A stretch of DNA of 64,000 nucleotides from Pseudomonas sp. MRSN 12121 (GTDB lineage: Bacteria; Pseudomonadota; Gammaproteobacteria; Pseudomonadales; Pseudomonadaceae): NCBI RefSeq assembly GCF_000931465.1, contig NZ_CP010892.1, positions 2,232,001 through 2,296,000 on the forward strand. The letters run 5' to 3'. Of this stretch, positions 34,766 to 43,939 are shown piece by piece. Each line of letters opens with the position of its first letter. Within the stretch, counting starts at the first letter, position 1. The translations under genes were made by a program, and so were the position numbers. The notes beneath the pieces are model-generated. The model was not told where the DNA came from. It worked only from the letters and a program-made list of their open reading frames with translations, and did not search any database.

Positions 34766-35234
34766 GGAGGACACCTGCGCCCGATGGATCGGGCGCTCAA
34801 GACGATTTGCCAGGGCGCGGGGCTTGGGCTCAGGCAGGATCGCGGGCCGGCCCGCGCTGGCGCAGGTCGGGGATGCTTGCGATGAGAAGCCGTTGTCGGC
34901 CCGATGCCCGGCGGATCGAAGCCGGTGCTGCATCAGGCCCGCGCCGGGTTCGGGCGCAGCTAGGCGTGGCTGGCGTGGGGCGAGAAGGTAAAGGCGAACA
35001 GCACGCTGCGACGGCGACGGTTGATCGCGCAATCGGATTGCGACACCGCGAAGGCCTGCGATGGGCTCATCGAGAGTGAGAGGCGGGCGGGGCGTACGGG
35101 CAAAAACATGGGTCGTGACGGCTGGCGTGGGAAGGCGCACAGCCTACTTCAGGGAGGGGCGCCAGGCAATCGGAGGCAGACAGTCGCCGGGGGAGGGAGA
35201 GCGCTGGCTGCCATCCCTCCCGAAAGCGATCGGG
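34766..35234. other. 469-nt gap between the MFS gene and the efflux outer-membrane gene
   Basis: GC-rich with no convincing gene, RNA or repeat. Only the promoter of the MFS gene and the end of the RND efflux locus are expected here. Several open frames are by-products of high GC. Confidence 0.5.
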
Positions 35235-36704
35235 TCAAGGCCGTTTCGAGGCAACGCGCGCCTCGGCGGCGTCCCGCTGCCAACCGCCGCCCAATGCCTT
35301 GAACGTGGCCACAGCCGCGCGCGCCGATTCGGTTTGCGCCTGGACCCTGCCATCGGCTGCCGCTAAAAGGTGCTCATCGGCATCCAGTACTTCGATCAGG
35401 CTGACCACGCCTTTTTCATAGGCGACCAACGACGTCGCCCGTGCTTTCGCATACGCCGCCTCGCCCTGGGCGAGCCGTGTCGATTGCTGCTCGCGGTTGA
35501 TCAGCGCCGAAAAAGCGTTTTCAACGTCTTCGCAGGCCCGCAGCACGGACTGGCGGTAGGCCGCCAAGGCTTCGGCTTCCTGGCCCTTGGCCAAATCGAT
35601 TTGCGCGTTGATGCGACCAAAATCGAACAGCCGCCAACGTAATCCCAGCCCCGCCGAAGCCTGGCTGGCGCCGTTACTGAACAGGTTGGCACCGGATACC
35701 GCGGTCGCGCTGCCGAGCAGCGCCGCCACAGACAGTTTGGGGTAGTACTCGGACATGGCTTCGCCGATGCGAGCGTTGGAGGCCGCAAGCCGGCGCTCGG
35801 CGACGATCAAGTCTGGACGCCGACGCAGCAGGTCTTTCGGCGTCCCCATGTCTGAGAGACCTGGCACCTCGGGGATGGGCGCCGGCTTCGTCAGCCGCGC
35901 GCTATCGGTGCCCGGCGCCTCGCCCAGCATGACATCCAGTGCATTCATCGCCGTGTCGAGGCCTGCCTGCAGCACCGGAACGGTGGCCTGCGCTTGATTC
36001 AGCGAGCCTTGGGTCTGGTTCAACTGCAGTTCGGCCGCCAGGCCTTTTGCGTAGAGGTGGCCGATGGTGGTGAGCAGTTGTTGCCGTGTGTCTACCTGGT
36101 GCCGGGCAATGTCCAGGCGTGCCTGAAGACCCCGGATGCTGAGGTAAAGATCGGCTGTCTGGGCGACCACCGCCAGGCGTGTGGCAATCGCCCCGGCTTG
36201 CGAGGCTTGATAATCGGCCAGGGCGGCTTCTTTGCCTCGGCGTAGCCCGCCGAAGACATCCAGCTCCCAGCCGGCATTCAGGTTCGCCTCATAGGCACTG
36301 CCGTTGCGGTTATAGGAAGGGGCTGAATTCAGCACCTGGCCCAGCGGCGTCTCCAGTGACTGACGGGCGCGGGCCGCTTGAGCGCTGACGGTGGCCGACG
36401 GCAGGAGGGCGGCGTTGGCTGCGCCCAGGGCGGCGCGAGCCTGCTCGATCCTTGCGCTTGCCTGGGCTAGATCGAGGTTCTGTCCAAGCGCCCGATTGAT
36501 CAGCTGGCTGAGAATCGGGTCATTGAATGCGTTCCACCACGTGGCGAGATCGGCTTCTACGGCGGCCACTTGGGGTGCCTTGGACGTTTGCGCCGAGAAA
36601 TGTTCGGGCAATGCCACGTTGGGTTCCGAGTAGTCGGGGCCCACCGTGCAACCCGCAACCACACCCAGGCACAGCAAGACGGCGAAACGAGGAGGAGGGT
36701 GCAT
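35235..36704 (-). CDS. RND efflux outer-membrane lipoprotein (NodT/OprM family)
   Basis: 489 aa. A signal peptide with lipobox VVAGC (Cys19) is followed by two repeated OEP domains with the usual heptad helices and beta-strands (WWNAFNDP near the start, LLRRRPDLIVAERRLAASNARIGEA in the second half). It forms the outer-membrane channel for the pump encoded at 37.6-41.8 kb. It is divergent from the TetR gene, sharing the operator region at 36728. Separation from the pump genes by the regulator is unusual but common enough in Pseudomonas. Confidence 0.92.
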   Translation of the reverse strand: MHPPPRFAVLLCLGVVAGCTVGPDYSEPNVALPEHFSAQTSKAPQVAAVEADLATWWNAFNDPILSQLINRALGQNLDLAQASARIEQARAALGAANAALLPSATVSAQAARARQSLETPLGQVLNSAPSYNRNGSAYEANLNAGWELDVFGGLRRGKEAALADYQASQAGAIATRLAVVAQTADLYLSIRGLQARLDIARHQVDTRQQLLTTIGHLYAKGLAAELQLNQTQGSLNQAQATVPVLQAGLDTAMNALDVMLGEAPGTDSARLTKPAPIPEVPGLSDMGTPKDLLRRRPDLIVAERRLAASNARIGEAMSEYYPKLSVAALLGSATAVSGANLFSNGASQASAGLGLRWRLFDFGRINAQIDLAKGQEAEALAAYRQSVLRACEDVENAFSALINREQQSTRLAQGEAAYAKARATSLVAYEKGVVSLIEVLDADEHLLAAADGRVQAQTESARAAVATFKALGGGWQRDAAEARVASKRP

Positions 36705-36727
36705 GCGATACCTGCGAAAGGGTCGGT

Positions 36728-36755
36728 TTGTGACGATATTACAATTTGGTCACAA
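36728..36755. promoter_or_regulatory. TetR-type operator between efflux channel and regulator genes
   Basis: TTGTGAC-N14-GTCACAA, a perfect 7-bp dyad in an AT-rich 80-nt divergent intergenic region. The half-site TTGTGAC recurs in the pump operator at 37528, which supports one regulator for both. Confidence 0.65.
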
Positions 36756-36791
36756 GTTGTCAACCACCCATGGGATGAGTAAGCTGCTCGC

Positions 36792-37412
36792 ATGAATCAG
36801 CCCTCAGTTTCTTCGCCCAGCACCCGTGGCCCAGCCGATCACGACATTCGAGACCAGATCGTTGCGGCGGCCAACGCGCATTTCAGTCAGTACGGTTATG
36901 GCAAGACGACGGTTTCCGACCTGGCCAAGGCCATCGGCTTTTCCAAGGCCTACATCTACAAATTCTTCGAATCCAAGCAGGCGATTGGTGAAGCCATCTG
37001 CACCCATTGCCTGACTGAAATCGTGGTGGCCGTGGAACAGGCCATCAATGTGGACGGCATCTCGGCGACCGAACGTTTTCGACGCCTGGTCAAAACCCTG
37101 ATCGCTACCGGTGTCAGCCTGTTCTTCAACGACCGCAAGCTCTACGACATTGCGGCGTTCTCCGCGTCGGAGCGCTGGCCCAGCTCGCAGGTCTATGACG
37201 CTCGGCTCAAGGGCTTCGTCCTGCAAATCGTGCGTGAAGGGCGAGAGCTCGGCGAGTTCGAGCGCAAGACGCCACTGGACGAGACGGTCGAGGCGATTCA
37301 TCTCGCCCTGCGGCCTTTCACCAATCCTCTGCTGTTGCAGTACAACCTCGATTTTGTCGAAGACGCTCCCTCTCTCGTCACCAATCTCGTTCTGCGCAGC
37401 CTGATGCCTTGA
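36792..37412 (+). CDS. TetR-family repressor of the RND pump
   Basis: 206 aa. N-terminal helix-turn-helix at about 18-60 (FSQYGYGKTTVSDLAKAIG and FSKAYIYKFFESK), then the helical ligand-binding domain. The start ATG 36792 gives a natural N-terminus. Lying between the divergent channel gene and the pump genes, with matching dyads on both sides, it most likely represses both in the absence of a drug-like ligand. Confidence 0.9.
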   Translation: MNQPSVSSPSTRGPADHDIRDQIVAAANAHFSQYGYGKTTVSDLAKAIGFSKAYIYKFFESKQAIGEAICTHCLTEIVVAVEQAINVDGISATERFRRLVKTLIATGVSLFFNDRKLYDIAAFSASERWPSSQVYDARLKGFVLQIVREGRELGEFERKTPLDETVEAIHLALRPFTNPLLLQYNLDFVEDAPSLVTNLVLRSLMP

Positions 37413-37416
37413 ACCT

Positions 37417-37449
37417 CTGCCGAGGGATGCGCAGCGCATCCCTCGGCAG
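37417..37449 (+). terminator. Long perfect hairpin after the TetR gene
   Basis: Arms of 16 nt (CTGCCGAGGGATGCGC and its complement) around a single base. It begins 5 nt after the stop. There is no T-run, so it may stabilise or separate the transcript from the pump genes instead of acting as a classical terminator. Confidence 0.5.
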
Positions 37450-37527
37450 CGTGTGTGCCCGGAAAAACTAGACATCAGGCCTCTTTGCGCTGCTCTGATC
37501 GAGTGGGCGGCATTCATGCGCCTTGCT

Positions 37528-37563
37528 TGTGACTATTGACAGAAATAGTCACTTGAATAAGCA
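37528..37563 (+). promoter_or_regulatory. Pump promoter with overlapping operator
   Basis: GTGACTATT-N6-AATAGTCAC is a perfect 9-bp dyad (37529-37552). A consensus -35 TTGACA (37536-37541) lies inside it, and a possible -10 (TAAGCA, 37558) follows after 16 nt. Repressor binding here would block the -35. The gene starts at 37591. Confidence 0.62.
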
Positions 37564-37590
37564 TGATGCATCCGCTACCGAGAGGTCTTT

Positions 37591-38712
37591 ATGATCCAGT
37601 GCCACCGCCTGCCACTTCTTTTCATTGCCGTGTTGCCGCTTGCCCTGGCGGCCTGCAGCGAGGCCACGCCTGACGATCCTCGCCTTCAAGTGCCCTTGGT
37701 GCGCGTCGGCGTGGTCCAGCCTTCCGCGTCTGCGACGCGGGTATTCACCGGTATCGTCGCGGCCCGGGTGCAGAGCGATCTGGGGTTCCGGGTGCCGGGG
37801 AAAGTCCTGGAGCGCCTGGTGGACGTTGGGCAGAGCGTCAAGCGTGGGCAGCCACTTATGCGCATCGATGCCAACGACCTGATGCTGAACGCGAGGGCGC
37901 AGCAGGAAGCGGTGCTGGCCGCTATGGCCCGCGCCCGCCAGGCCTCCGAGGATGAGCTGCGCTACCGTGATCTGGTGGCCGTCGGTGCGGTCTCTGCCTC
38001 GGCTTACGCAGGGATCAAGGCGGCGGCCGATTCGGCGAAAGCCCAGCTGAACGCTGCCCGGGCCCAGGCCGATGTGGCGAAGAACGCGACCGGTTATTCG
38101 ACGTTGCTGGCGGATGCGGACGGGGTAGTGGTGGACACCTTGGCGGAGCCGGGGCAGGTGGTCGGTGCCGGGCAGGTGGTGGTCAGCGTTGCCCATTCGG
38201 GGCAGCGCGAGGCGGTGATCCAGTTACCCGAGACCCTGCGTCCTGCGCTGGGCTCGGTGGCGACGGTCGAGCTCTACGGGCAGAACCAGCGCGCAGGCAG
38301 CGCACGGTTGCGTCAGCTGTCCGACTCCGCGGACCGGCAGACCCGCACGTTCGAAGCCCGTTATGTGCTGGAGGGGGCGCTCTCCGGCGCCACCCTGGGT
38401 TCGACGATATCCGTGGTTATCGCCGACCCGGAGGGGGCCGCTGCCCAGGAATTGCAGGTGCCCATGGGGGCCCTCTACGACGCGGGTAAAGGCCCGGGTG
38501 TCTGGGTGGTGGGGGGAGAGCCGGAGCAGGTGGCATGGCGCCCGATCACGGTTCGCGGCCTGAACGACGAGGCCAGCGTGCGCGTGACGGGCGATCTGCG
38601 GGTGGGCGAGCGTGTCGTCGCCTTGGGCGCGCATCTATTGAATGAAGGAGAGAGGGTCAGGACCGAAGGGGCCGATGCCACGCCAAAAACGGTGGTTGAG
38701 GTGAGTCGATGA
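37591..38712 (+). CDS. RND efflux periplasmic adaptor (membrane fusion protein)
   Basis: 373 aa with a signal peptide and lipobox LAACS (Cys21), so it is a lipoprotein anchored in the inner membrane. Lipoyl-type halves flank a hairpin of about 100-170 rich in Ala/Gln/Arg; beta-barrel and membrane-proximal domains follow. It links the pump to the outer-membrane channel. The stop overlaps the pump ATG by 4 nt. Confidence 0.92.
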   Translation: MIQCHRLPLLFIAVLPLALAACSEATPDDPRLQVPLVRVGVVQPSASATRVFTGIVAARVQSDLGFRVPGKVLERLVDVGQSVKRGQPLMRIDANDLMLNARAQQEAVLAAMARARQASEDELRYRDLVAVGAVSASAYAGIKAAADSAKAQLNAARAQADVAKNATGYSTLLADADGVVVDTLAEPGQVVGAGQVVVSVAHSGQREAVIQLPETLRPALGSVATVELYGQNQRAGSARLRQLSDSADRQTRTFEARYVLEGALSGATLGSTISVVIADPEGAAAQELQVPMGALYDAGKGPGVWVVGGEPEQVAWRPITVRGLNDEASVRVTGDLRVGERVVALGAHLLNEGERVRTEGADATPKTVVEVSR

Positions 38713-41700
38713 GCGGCTTCAATCTGTCGGCGTTGGCCGTGCGCGAGCGTTCCATCACCCTGTTTTTGATCCTGCTGATTTCTGTGGGCGGTCTGTACGC
38801 CTTCTTCAAGCTGGGGCGGGCGGAGGATCCCGCCTTCACCATCAAGCAAATGACGGTGGTCACCGCGTGGCCTGGGGCGACGGCCCAGGAGATGCAGGAC
38901 CAGGTGGTCGAAAAGCTGGAAAAGCGCATGCAGGAATTGCGCTGGTACGACAGGACCGAGACCTTTACCCGGCCCGGCCTGGCATTCACCACGGTTTATC
39001 TGCTCGATAGCACGCCACCCTCGGCCGTCCAGGAAGAGTTTTACCAGGCGCGCAAGAAAATCCTGGATGAGCAGAAGGGGCTGCCGTCCGGGGTGATCGG
39101 CCCGATGGTCAACGATGAGTATGCCGATGTCACCTTCGCGCTCTATGCGCTCAAGGCCAGGGGCGAGCCGCAGCGTCTGTTGGTGCGCGAAGCCGAGAGC
39201 TTGCGCCAGCGCCTGTTGCATGTGGCGGGTGTGAAGAAGGTCAACATCATCGGCGAACAGGCCGAGCGTATTTTTGTCGAGCTGTCCTACGAGCGCCTGG
39301 CGACGCTGGGCATCTCCGCGCGAGACATCTTCAGCGCGTTGAGCGCGCAGAACCTGATAACGCCGGCCGGCTCGGTCGAAGCCAGGGGGCCGCAGGTTTT
39401 CGTTCGCCTGGACGGCGCGTTCGACGACTTGCAGAAGATTCGTGACACCCCTCTGACGGTGCAGGGCAGGACCCTCAAGTTGTCCGATGTGGCCGAGGTC
39501 AAGCGAGGTCATGAGGACCCTGCGACGTTCCTGGTACGCAACAATGGCGAGCCGGCATTGTTGCTCGGCGTGGTCATGCGCGACGGCTGGAACGGCCTGG
39601 ATCTGGGGAAGTCGCTGGAGGTCGAGGCGACAGCGATCAACGAACAGATGCCTTTGGGCATGAGCCTGACCAAGGTCACGGATCAGGCGGTGAATATCGG
39701 CGCATCCGTCAACGAGTTCATGGTGAAGTTCTTTGCCGCCCTGGGCGTGGTGCTGCTGGTGTGTTTTCTCAGCATGGGCTGGCGTGTCGGCGTTGTGGTC
39801 GCCGCGGCGGTACCGCTGACCCTGGCCGCCGTGTTCATTGTCATGGCGGCCACGGGCAAGGACTTCGATCGCATTACCCTGGGCTCGTTGATTCTGGCGC
39901 TGGGGCTGCTGGTGGACGACGCAATCATCGCCATTGAAATGATGGTGGTGAAGATGGAGGAGGGCTACGACCGGATCAAGGCCTCCGCTTACGCCTGGAG
40001 CCACACGGCCGCGCCGATGTTGTCGGGCACGCTGGTGACGGCGATTGGTTTCATGCCCAACGGTTTTGCCAAGTCGACCGCCGGTGAGTACACCGCCAAC
40101 ATGTTCTGGATCGTCGGCATTGCGCTGATCGCTTCCTGGGTGGTGGCCGTGGCGTTTACCCCTTACCTGGGCGTCAAGCTGCTGCCGCGGATCGAGGTGC
40201 CGGAAGGCGGCCATGCGGCGATTTATGGCACACCGAACTACCAGCGTTTCCGGCATCTGCTGGGCCATGTGATCCGCCGCAAAGGCCTGGTGGCGACCTC
40301 CGTCGTGGGCTTGTTCGTTGTGGCGATTCTGGGCATGGGCGTGGTCAACAAGCAGTTTTTCCCAACGTCCGACCGGCCTGAGGTGCTGGTCGAGGTGCAG
40401 ATGCCTTACGGCACGTCTATCGAGCAGACTGACGCAGCGGCGGCCAAGGTCGAGGCGTGGCTGGCTCAGCAGCCGGAGGCCCAGATCGTCACCGCTTACA
40501 TTGGCCAGGGGGCGCCGCGCTTCTACTTGGCGATGGCCCCTGAACTGCCCGATCCGTCTTTCGCCAAAATCGTCGTCCTGACCGCGAATCAGCAAGAGCG
40601 CGAGGCGCTCAAGCTCCGCCTCAGGCAAGTCGTGGCCGATGGCCTGGCGCCTGAAGCCCGGGTGCGAGTGGCGCAGTTGGTGTTTGGTCCTTACTCGCCC
40701 TATCCCGTGGCTTTTCGGGTGATGGGCGCCGACCTCGCGGTGCTGCGCAATATCGCCGCGCAGGTGCGCACGGTCATGGCTGCCAGCCCCATGATGAGGA
40801 CCGTCAACACCGACCTGGGCGAGCGCACGCCGGCGCTTCATCTCACGCTGGACCAGGATCGCCTGCAAGCATTCGGCCTGACCTCGACGGATGTCGCGCA
40901 ACAGTTGCAATTCCTGCTGACGGGGGTGCCGGTCACCGAAGTGCGGGAAGACATTCGTGCGGTTCAGGTGGTGGCGCGTTCCGCGGGGGAGACGCGTCTG
41001 GATCCATCGAAAATCGCCGCCTTCACCCTGACCGGTGCCCAGGGCCAGCGCGTGTCGCTGTCCCAGGTCGGGGCGGTGGATGTGCGCATGGAGGAGCCTA
41101 TCCTGCGGCGTCGTGATCGGACGCCGACCATCACCGTGCGCGGTGACGTGGCCGAAGGTCTGCAACCCCCCGATGTCTCCAATGCCTTGACGGCGCAGTT
41201 GCAGCCCATCATCGAAACGCTGCCGAGGGGCTACCGCATCGAGGTCGCCGGCGCGATCGAGGAGTCGGGTAAGGCGAACAAGGCATTGCTGCCGTTGTTC
41301 CCGATCATGATCGCGCTGATGTTGCTGACCATCGTCATCCAGGTGCGCTCGATGTCGGCAATGATGATGGTGTTCGCCACCGCGCCCCTGGGCCTGATTG
41401 GCGTGGTGCCGATTCTTCTGCTGTTCCAGCAGCCGTTCGGGATCAATGCCTTGGTGGGGTTGATTGCCTTGTCCGGGATCCTGATGCGCAACACGCTGAT
41501 CCTCATCGGCCAGATTCACGCCAACAAGCAAGCCGGCCTGTCGCCTTACAACGCCGTGGTCGAAGCCACTGTGCAGCGCGCGCGACCCGTGATCCTCACC
41601 GCGTTGGCGGCAATGCTGGCGTTCATTCCACTGACCCATTCGGTGTTCTGGGGGACGCTGGCCTACACCCTGATTGGCGGTACGTTTGCCGGCACCGTAT

Positions 41701-41777
41701 TGACCCTGGTGTTCCTGCCCGCGATGTACGCCCTCTGGTTCAAGATCAGGCCCGAGCCCGCCCAGGCTGCGCCTTGA
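38709..41777 (+). CDS. RND efflux inner-membrane transporter
   Basis: 1022 aa, the standard RND length, with helix 1 at about 13-33 and two repeats, each with a large periplasmic loop. Helix 4 carries GLLVDDAI, with the Asp-Asp pair needed for proton transfer. It exports drugs or other amphiphilic compounds by proton antiport. It is closer to HAE-1 drug pumps than to metal pumps, because no metal-binding motif is seen. The exact substrate is unknown. A 1137-aa antisense frame across it is a shadow. Confidence 0.94.
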   Translation: MSGFNLSALAVRERSITLFLILLISVGGLYAFFKLGRAEDPAFTIKQMTVVTAWPGATAQEMQDQVVEKLEKRMQELRWYDRTETFTRPGLAFTTVYLLDSTPPSAVQEEFYQARKKILDEQKGLPSGVIGPMVNDEYADVTFALYALKARGEPQRLLVREAESLRQRLLHVAGVKKVNIIGEQAERIFVELSYERLATLGISARDIFSALSAQNLITPAGSVEARGPQVFVRLDGAFDDLQKIRDTPLTVQGRTLKLSDVAEVKRGHEDPATFLVRNNGEPALLLGVVMRDGWNGLDLGKSLEVEATAINEQMPLGMSLTKVTDQAVNIGASVNEFMVKFFAALGVVLLVCFLSMGWRVGVVVAAAVPLTLAAVFIVMAATGKDFDRITLGSLILALGLLVDDAIIAIEMMVVKMEEGYDRIKASAYAWSHTAAPMLSGTLVTAIGFMPNGFAKSTAGEYTANMFWIVGIALIASWVVAVAFTPYLGVKLLPRIEVPEGGHAAIYGTPNYQRFRHLLGHVIRRKGLVATSVVGLFVVAILGMGVVNKQFFPTSDRPEVLVEVQMPYGTSIEQTDAAAAKVEAWLAQQPEAQIVTAYIGQGAPRFYLAMAPELPDPSFAKIVVLTANQQEREALKLRLRQVVADGLAPEARVRVAQLVFGPYSPYPVAFRVMGADLAVLRNIAAQVRTVMAASPMMRTVNTDLGERTPALHLTLDQDRLQAFGLTSTDVAQQLQFLLTGVPVTEVREDIRAVQVVARSAGETRLDPSKIAAFTLTGAQGQRVSLSQVGAVDVRMEEPILRRRDRTPTITVRGDVAEGLQPPDVSNALTAQLQPIIETLPRGYRIEVAGAIEESGKANKALLPLFPIMIALMLLTIVIQVRSMSAMMMVFATAPLGLIGVVPILLLFQQPFGINALVGLIALSGILMRNTLILIGQIHANKQAGLSPYNAVVEATVQRARPVILTALAAMLAFIPLTHSVFWGTLAYTLIGGTFAGTVLTLVFLPAMYALWFKIRPEPAQAAP

Positions 41778-41809
41778 GGCGGTTCGAATCCGGCGCAACG
41801 CGAAAACGA

Positions 41810-41835
41810 AAAAACCCGCCAGAAGGCGGGTTTTT
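41810..41835. terminator. Bidirectional terminator after the RND pump gene
   Basis: AAAAACCCGCC, AGAA loop and GGCGGGTTTTT. T-runs on both strands, so it can stop the pump operon from the left and read-through from the tRNA-Asn gene from the right. Confidence 0.88.
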
Positions 41836-41879
41836 GGGGGGGTATCAGAGATTTTGCAAGCTTTCTCTGGAACCTTGTC

Positions 41880-41955
<76 letters not shown>

Positions 41956-42070
41956 ATGCGCCGTATCTTACTGATTAAAAAGGAGAAGTCAAGCATGGGC
42001 AGCAATTTTGCCTCAGCGCGGGCTCTTTGACCTGTTCGCCGCCCCCATCCCTGGGGCCTGTCGAGAAGGG

Positions 42071-42265
42071 TCAGCCGCCGAAGGTAAAGGTGCCCAGCAT
42101 GAATTTCGCCGCCAGCGAGGTGGCGGCCAGTTGCACCAGCCACAGCGCCAGGCCGCCGAGAAATACCCCCAGGGCGATTTGCAGGACCAGGTTCTTTTCG
42201 CGTTTCTGCGGGCGGGGGAAATGATCGAGTTCGTCGCGGTCGGCTCGCAGGTCGTCGTGTCTCAT
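42071..42265 (-). CDS. Small single-span membrane protein, 64 aa
   Basis: 64 aa with a charged N-terminus (MRHDDLRADRDELDHFPRPQ) and one hydrophobic segment at about 28-52. Codon use is host-like, and it lies between tRNA-Asn and the aminotransferase. Function unknown. Confidence 0.68.
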   Translation of the reverse strand: MRHDDLRADRDELDHFPRPQKREKNLVLQIALGVFLGGLALWLVQLAATSLAAKFMLGTFTFGG

Positions 42266-42359
42266 GGGCGGTTCTCGTCAGGGAAGAAGGGCACGCCATT
42301 CAGTGTAGGAGCGAGCTCGCGATAAAGCCGGCCCGACATTGCACTCGAAGGCGCACAAA

Positions 42360-42387
42360 AAAGGGGAAGCCCGCAGGCTTCCCCTTT
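42360..42387 (-). terminator. Terminator of the aminotransferase gene
   Basis: Read on the minus strand, AAAGGGGAAGCC, a 4-nt loop and GGCTTCCCC followed by six T. It lies 19 nt after the stop. Confidence 0.88.
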
Positions 42388-42405
42388 GCATTGACTGCGT
42401 GCGGC

Positions 42406-43602
42406 TTAGATCACCTGGATGATGGCCTTGGTCACGACGTCGATGTTGCTCTGGTTCAGCGCGGCCACGCAGATGCGGCCGGTGTCCAGGGCGTAGATCC
42501 CGAACTCGTTGCGCAGGCGCGTCACTTGTTCGACGCTCAGGCCGGAGTAGGAGAACATGCCGCGCTGACGGGCCACGAAGCTGAAGTCGCGCTGCGGCGC
42601 GCCCTTGGCCAGCAGGTCGACCATCTGCAGGCGCATGCCGCGGATGCGCAGGCGCATCTCGGCCAGTTCGGCTTCCCACTGGGCGCGCAGTTCCGGGCTG
42701 TTGAGCACGGCGGCGACGATGCTTGCACCGTGGGTCGGCGGGTTGGAGTAGTTGGTGCGGATCACGCGCTTGACCTGCGACAGCACGCGGGCGCTTTCTT
42801 CTTTCGATTCGCTGACGATCGACAGGGCGCCCACGCGCTCGCCGTACAGCGAGAACGATTTGGAGAACGAGCTGGAGACGAAGAAGGTCAGGCCCGATTC
42901 GGCGAACAGGCGCACCGCGGCGGCGTCTTCGGCGATACCGTCGCCAAACCCCTGGTAGGCCATGTCGAGGAACGGCACGAGGTTTTTCGCCTTGATCACC
43001 TGCAGCACGTTGTTCCAGTCTTCAGGGCTCAGGTCGACACCGGTCGGGTTGTGGCAGCACGCGTGCAGGACCACGATCGAGCGGGCTGGCAGCGCATTCA
43101 GGTCTTCCAGCAGGCCGGCGCGGTTCACGTCGTGGGTGGCGGCATCGTAGTAGCGGTAGTTCTGCACCGGGAAGCCCGCGGTTTCGAACAGCGCACGATG
43201 GTTTTCCCAGCTTGGATCGCTGATGGCCACGACAGCGTCGGGCAGCAGTTGCTTGAGGAAGTCGGCACCGATCTTCAGTGCGCCGGTACCGCCGACGGCC
43301 TGGGTGGTCACCACGCGACCGGCGGTCAGCAGCGGCGAGTCGTTGCCGAACAGCAGCTTTTGCACGGCCTGGTCGTAGGCGGCGATACCGTCGATCGGCA
43401 GGTAGCCACGGGAGGCGTGTTGAGCGGCGCGAATCGTCTCGGCTTCGACAACGGCGCGCAGGAGTGGAATGCGTCCCTCCTCGTTGCAGTACACGCCCAC
43501 CCCAAGGTTGACCTTGTTGGTACGGGTGTCGGCGTTGAATGCTTCGTTGAGGCCCAGGATTGGATCGCGTGGTGCCATTTCGACAGCGGAGAACAGGCTC
43601 AT
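42406..43602 (-). CDS. tyrB: Aromatic/aspartate amino acid aminotransferase
   Basis: 398 aa, subgroup I PLP aminotransferase. PLP lysine Lys248 in SSFSKSFSLYGERVG; HNPTG at 184-188; Asp213 and Tyr216 in LDMAYQGFG. It interconverts aromatic amino acids or aspartate with their 2-oxoacids, using 2-oxoglutarate. The tyrB/aspC distinction cannot be made reliably by eye; pseudomonads usually have this one beside uvrB. It is divergent from uvrB. Confidence 0.93.
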   Translation of the reverse strand: MSLFSAVEMAPRDPILGLNEAFNADTRTNKVNLGVGVYCNEEGRIPLLRAVVEAETIRAAQHASRGYLPIDGIAAYDQAVQKLLFGNDSPLLTAGRVVTTQAVGGTGALKIGADFLKQLLPDAVVAISDPSWENHRALFETAGFPVQNYRYYDAATHDVNRAGLLEDLNALPARSIVVLHACCHNPTGVDLSPEDWNNVLQVIKAKNLVPFLDMAYQGFGDGIAEDAAAVRLFAESGLTFFVSSSFSKSFSLYGERVGALSIVSESKEESARVLSQVKRVIRTNYSNPPTHGASIVAAVLNSPELRAQWEAELAEMRLRIRGMRLQMVDLLAKGAPQRDFSFVARQRGMFSYSGLSVEQVTRLRNEFGIYALDTGRICVAALNQSNIDVVTKAIIQVI

Positions 43603-43939
43603 TTTTACGGCGGCTCTGAATGGAGTGTGGGGGGACGTGTCACGCTCCAGCCGAATGCACTAGAGCGGTGCACAAACGGGGAGCTAGTATAGAGGCCATC
43701 ACTGTGCGGAGCGACAGCTGAAAGGGCTTTTCCGGCAAGTTTTTCGGTTTATTTTTCGACCGTTAGTCTTATTGCAACGTCAAAGGCGTAGAGGGGCATA
43801 GGACCTTTACCTTGAAAGCGGCGGAATTTGCCTCCACATCTCGCACAATCCAGTATTTTTCCCGGCGGCATCCGTCGTCCGCGGTCTTTCCCGTTCCTGT
43901 TGCGACGGTGTCGCACGGCAGTGAACCCAGAGGTAGGTT
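43603..43939. other. Divergent promoter region of aminotransferase and uvrB
   Basis: 337 nt without a gene. On the minus strand CTATACTAG near 43690 is a plausible -10 for the aminotransferase. CTGT-N8-ACAG at 43702-43717 has the outer bases of a LexA box, but its centre is GC-rich, unlike functional Pseudomonas boxes. It overlaps where the aminotransferase -35 would be. Confidence 0.5.

Noticed and set aside
43702..43717. LexA box (CTGT-N8-ACAG) upstream of uvrB
   Set aside because: Centre is GC-rich, unlike functional Pseudomonas boxes, it is over 200 nt from uvrB, and as I recall uvrB is not part of the SOS regulon in pseudomonads.
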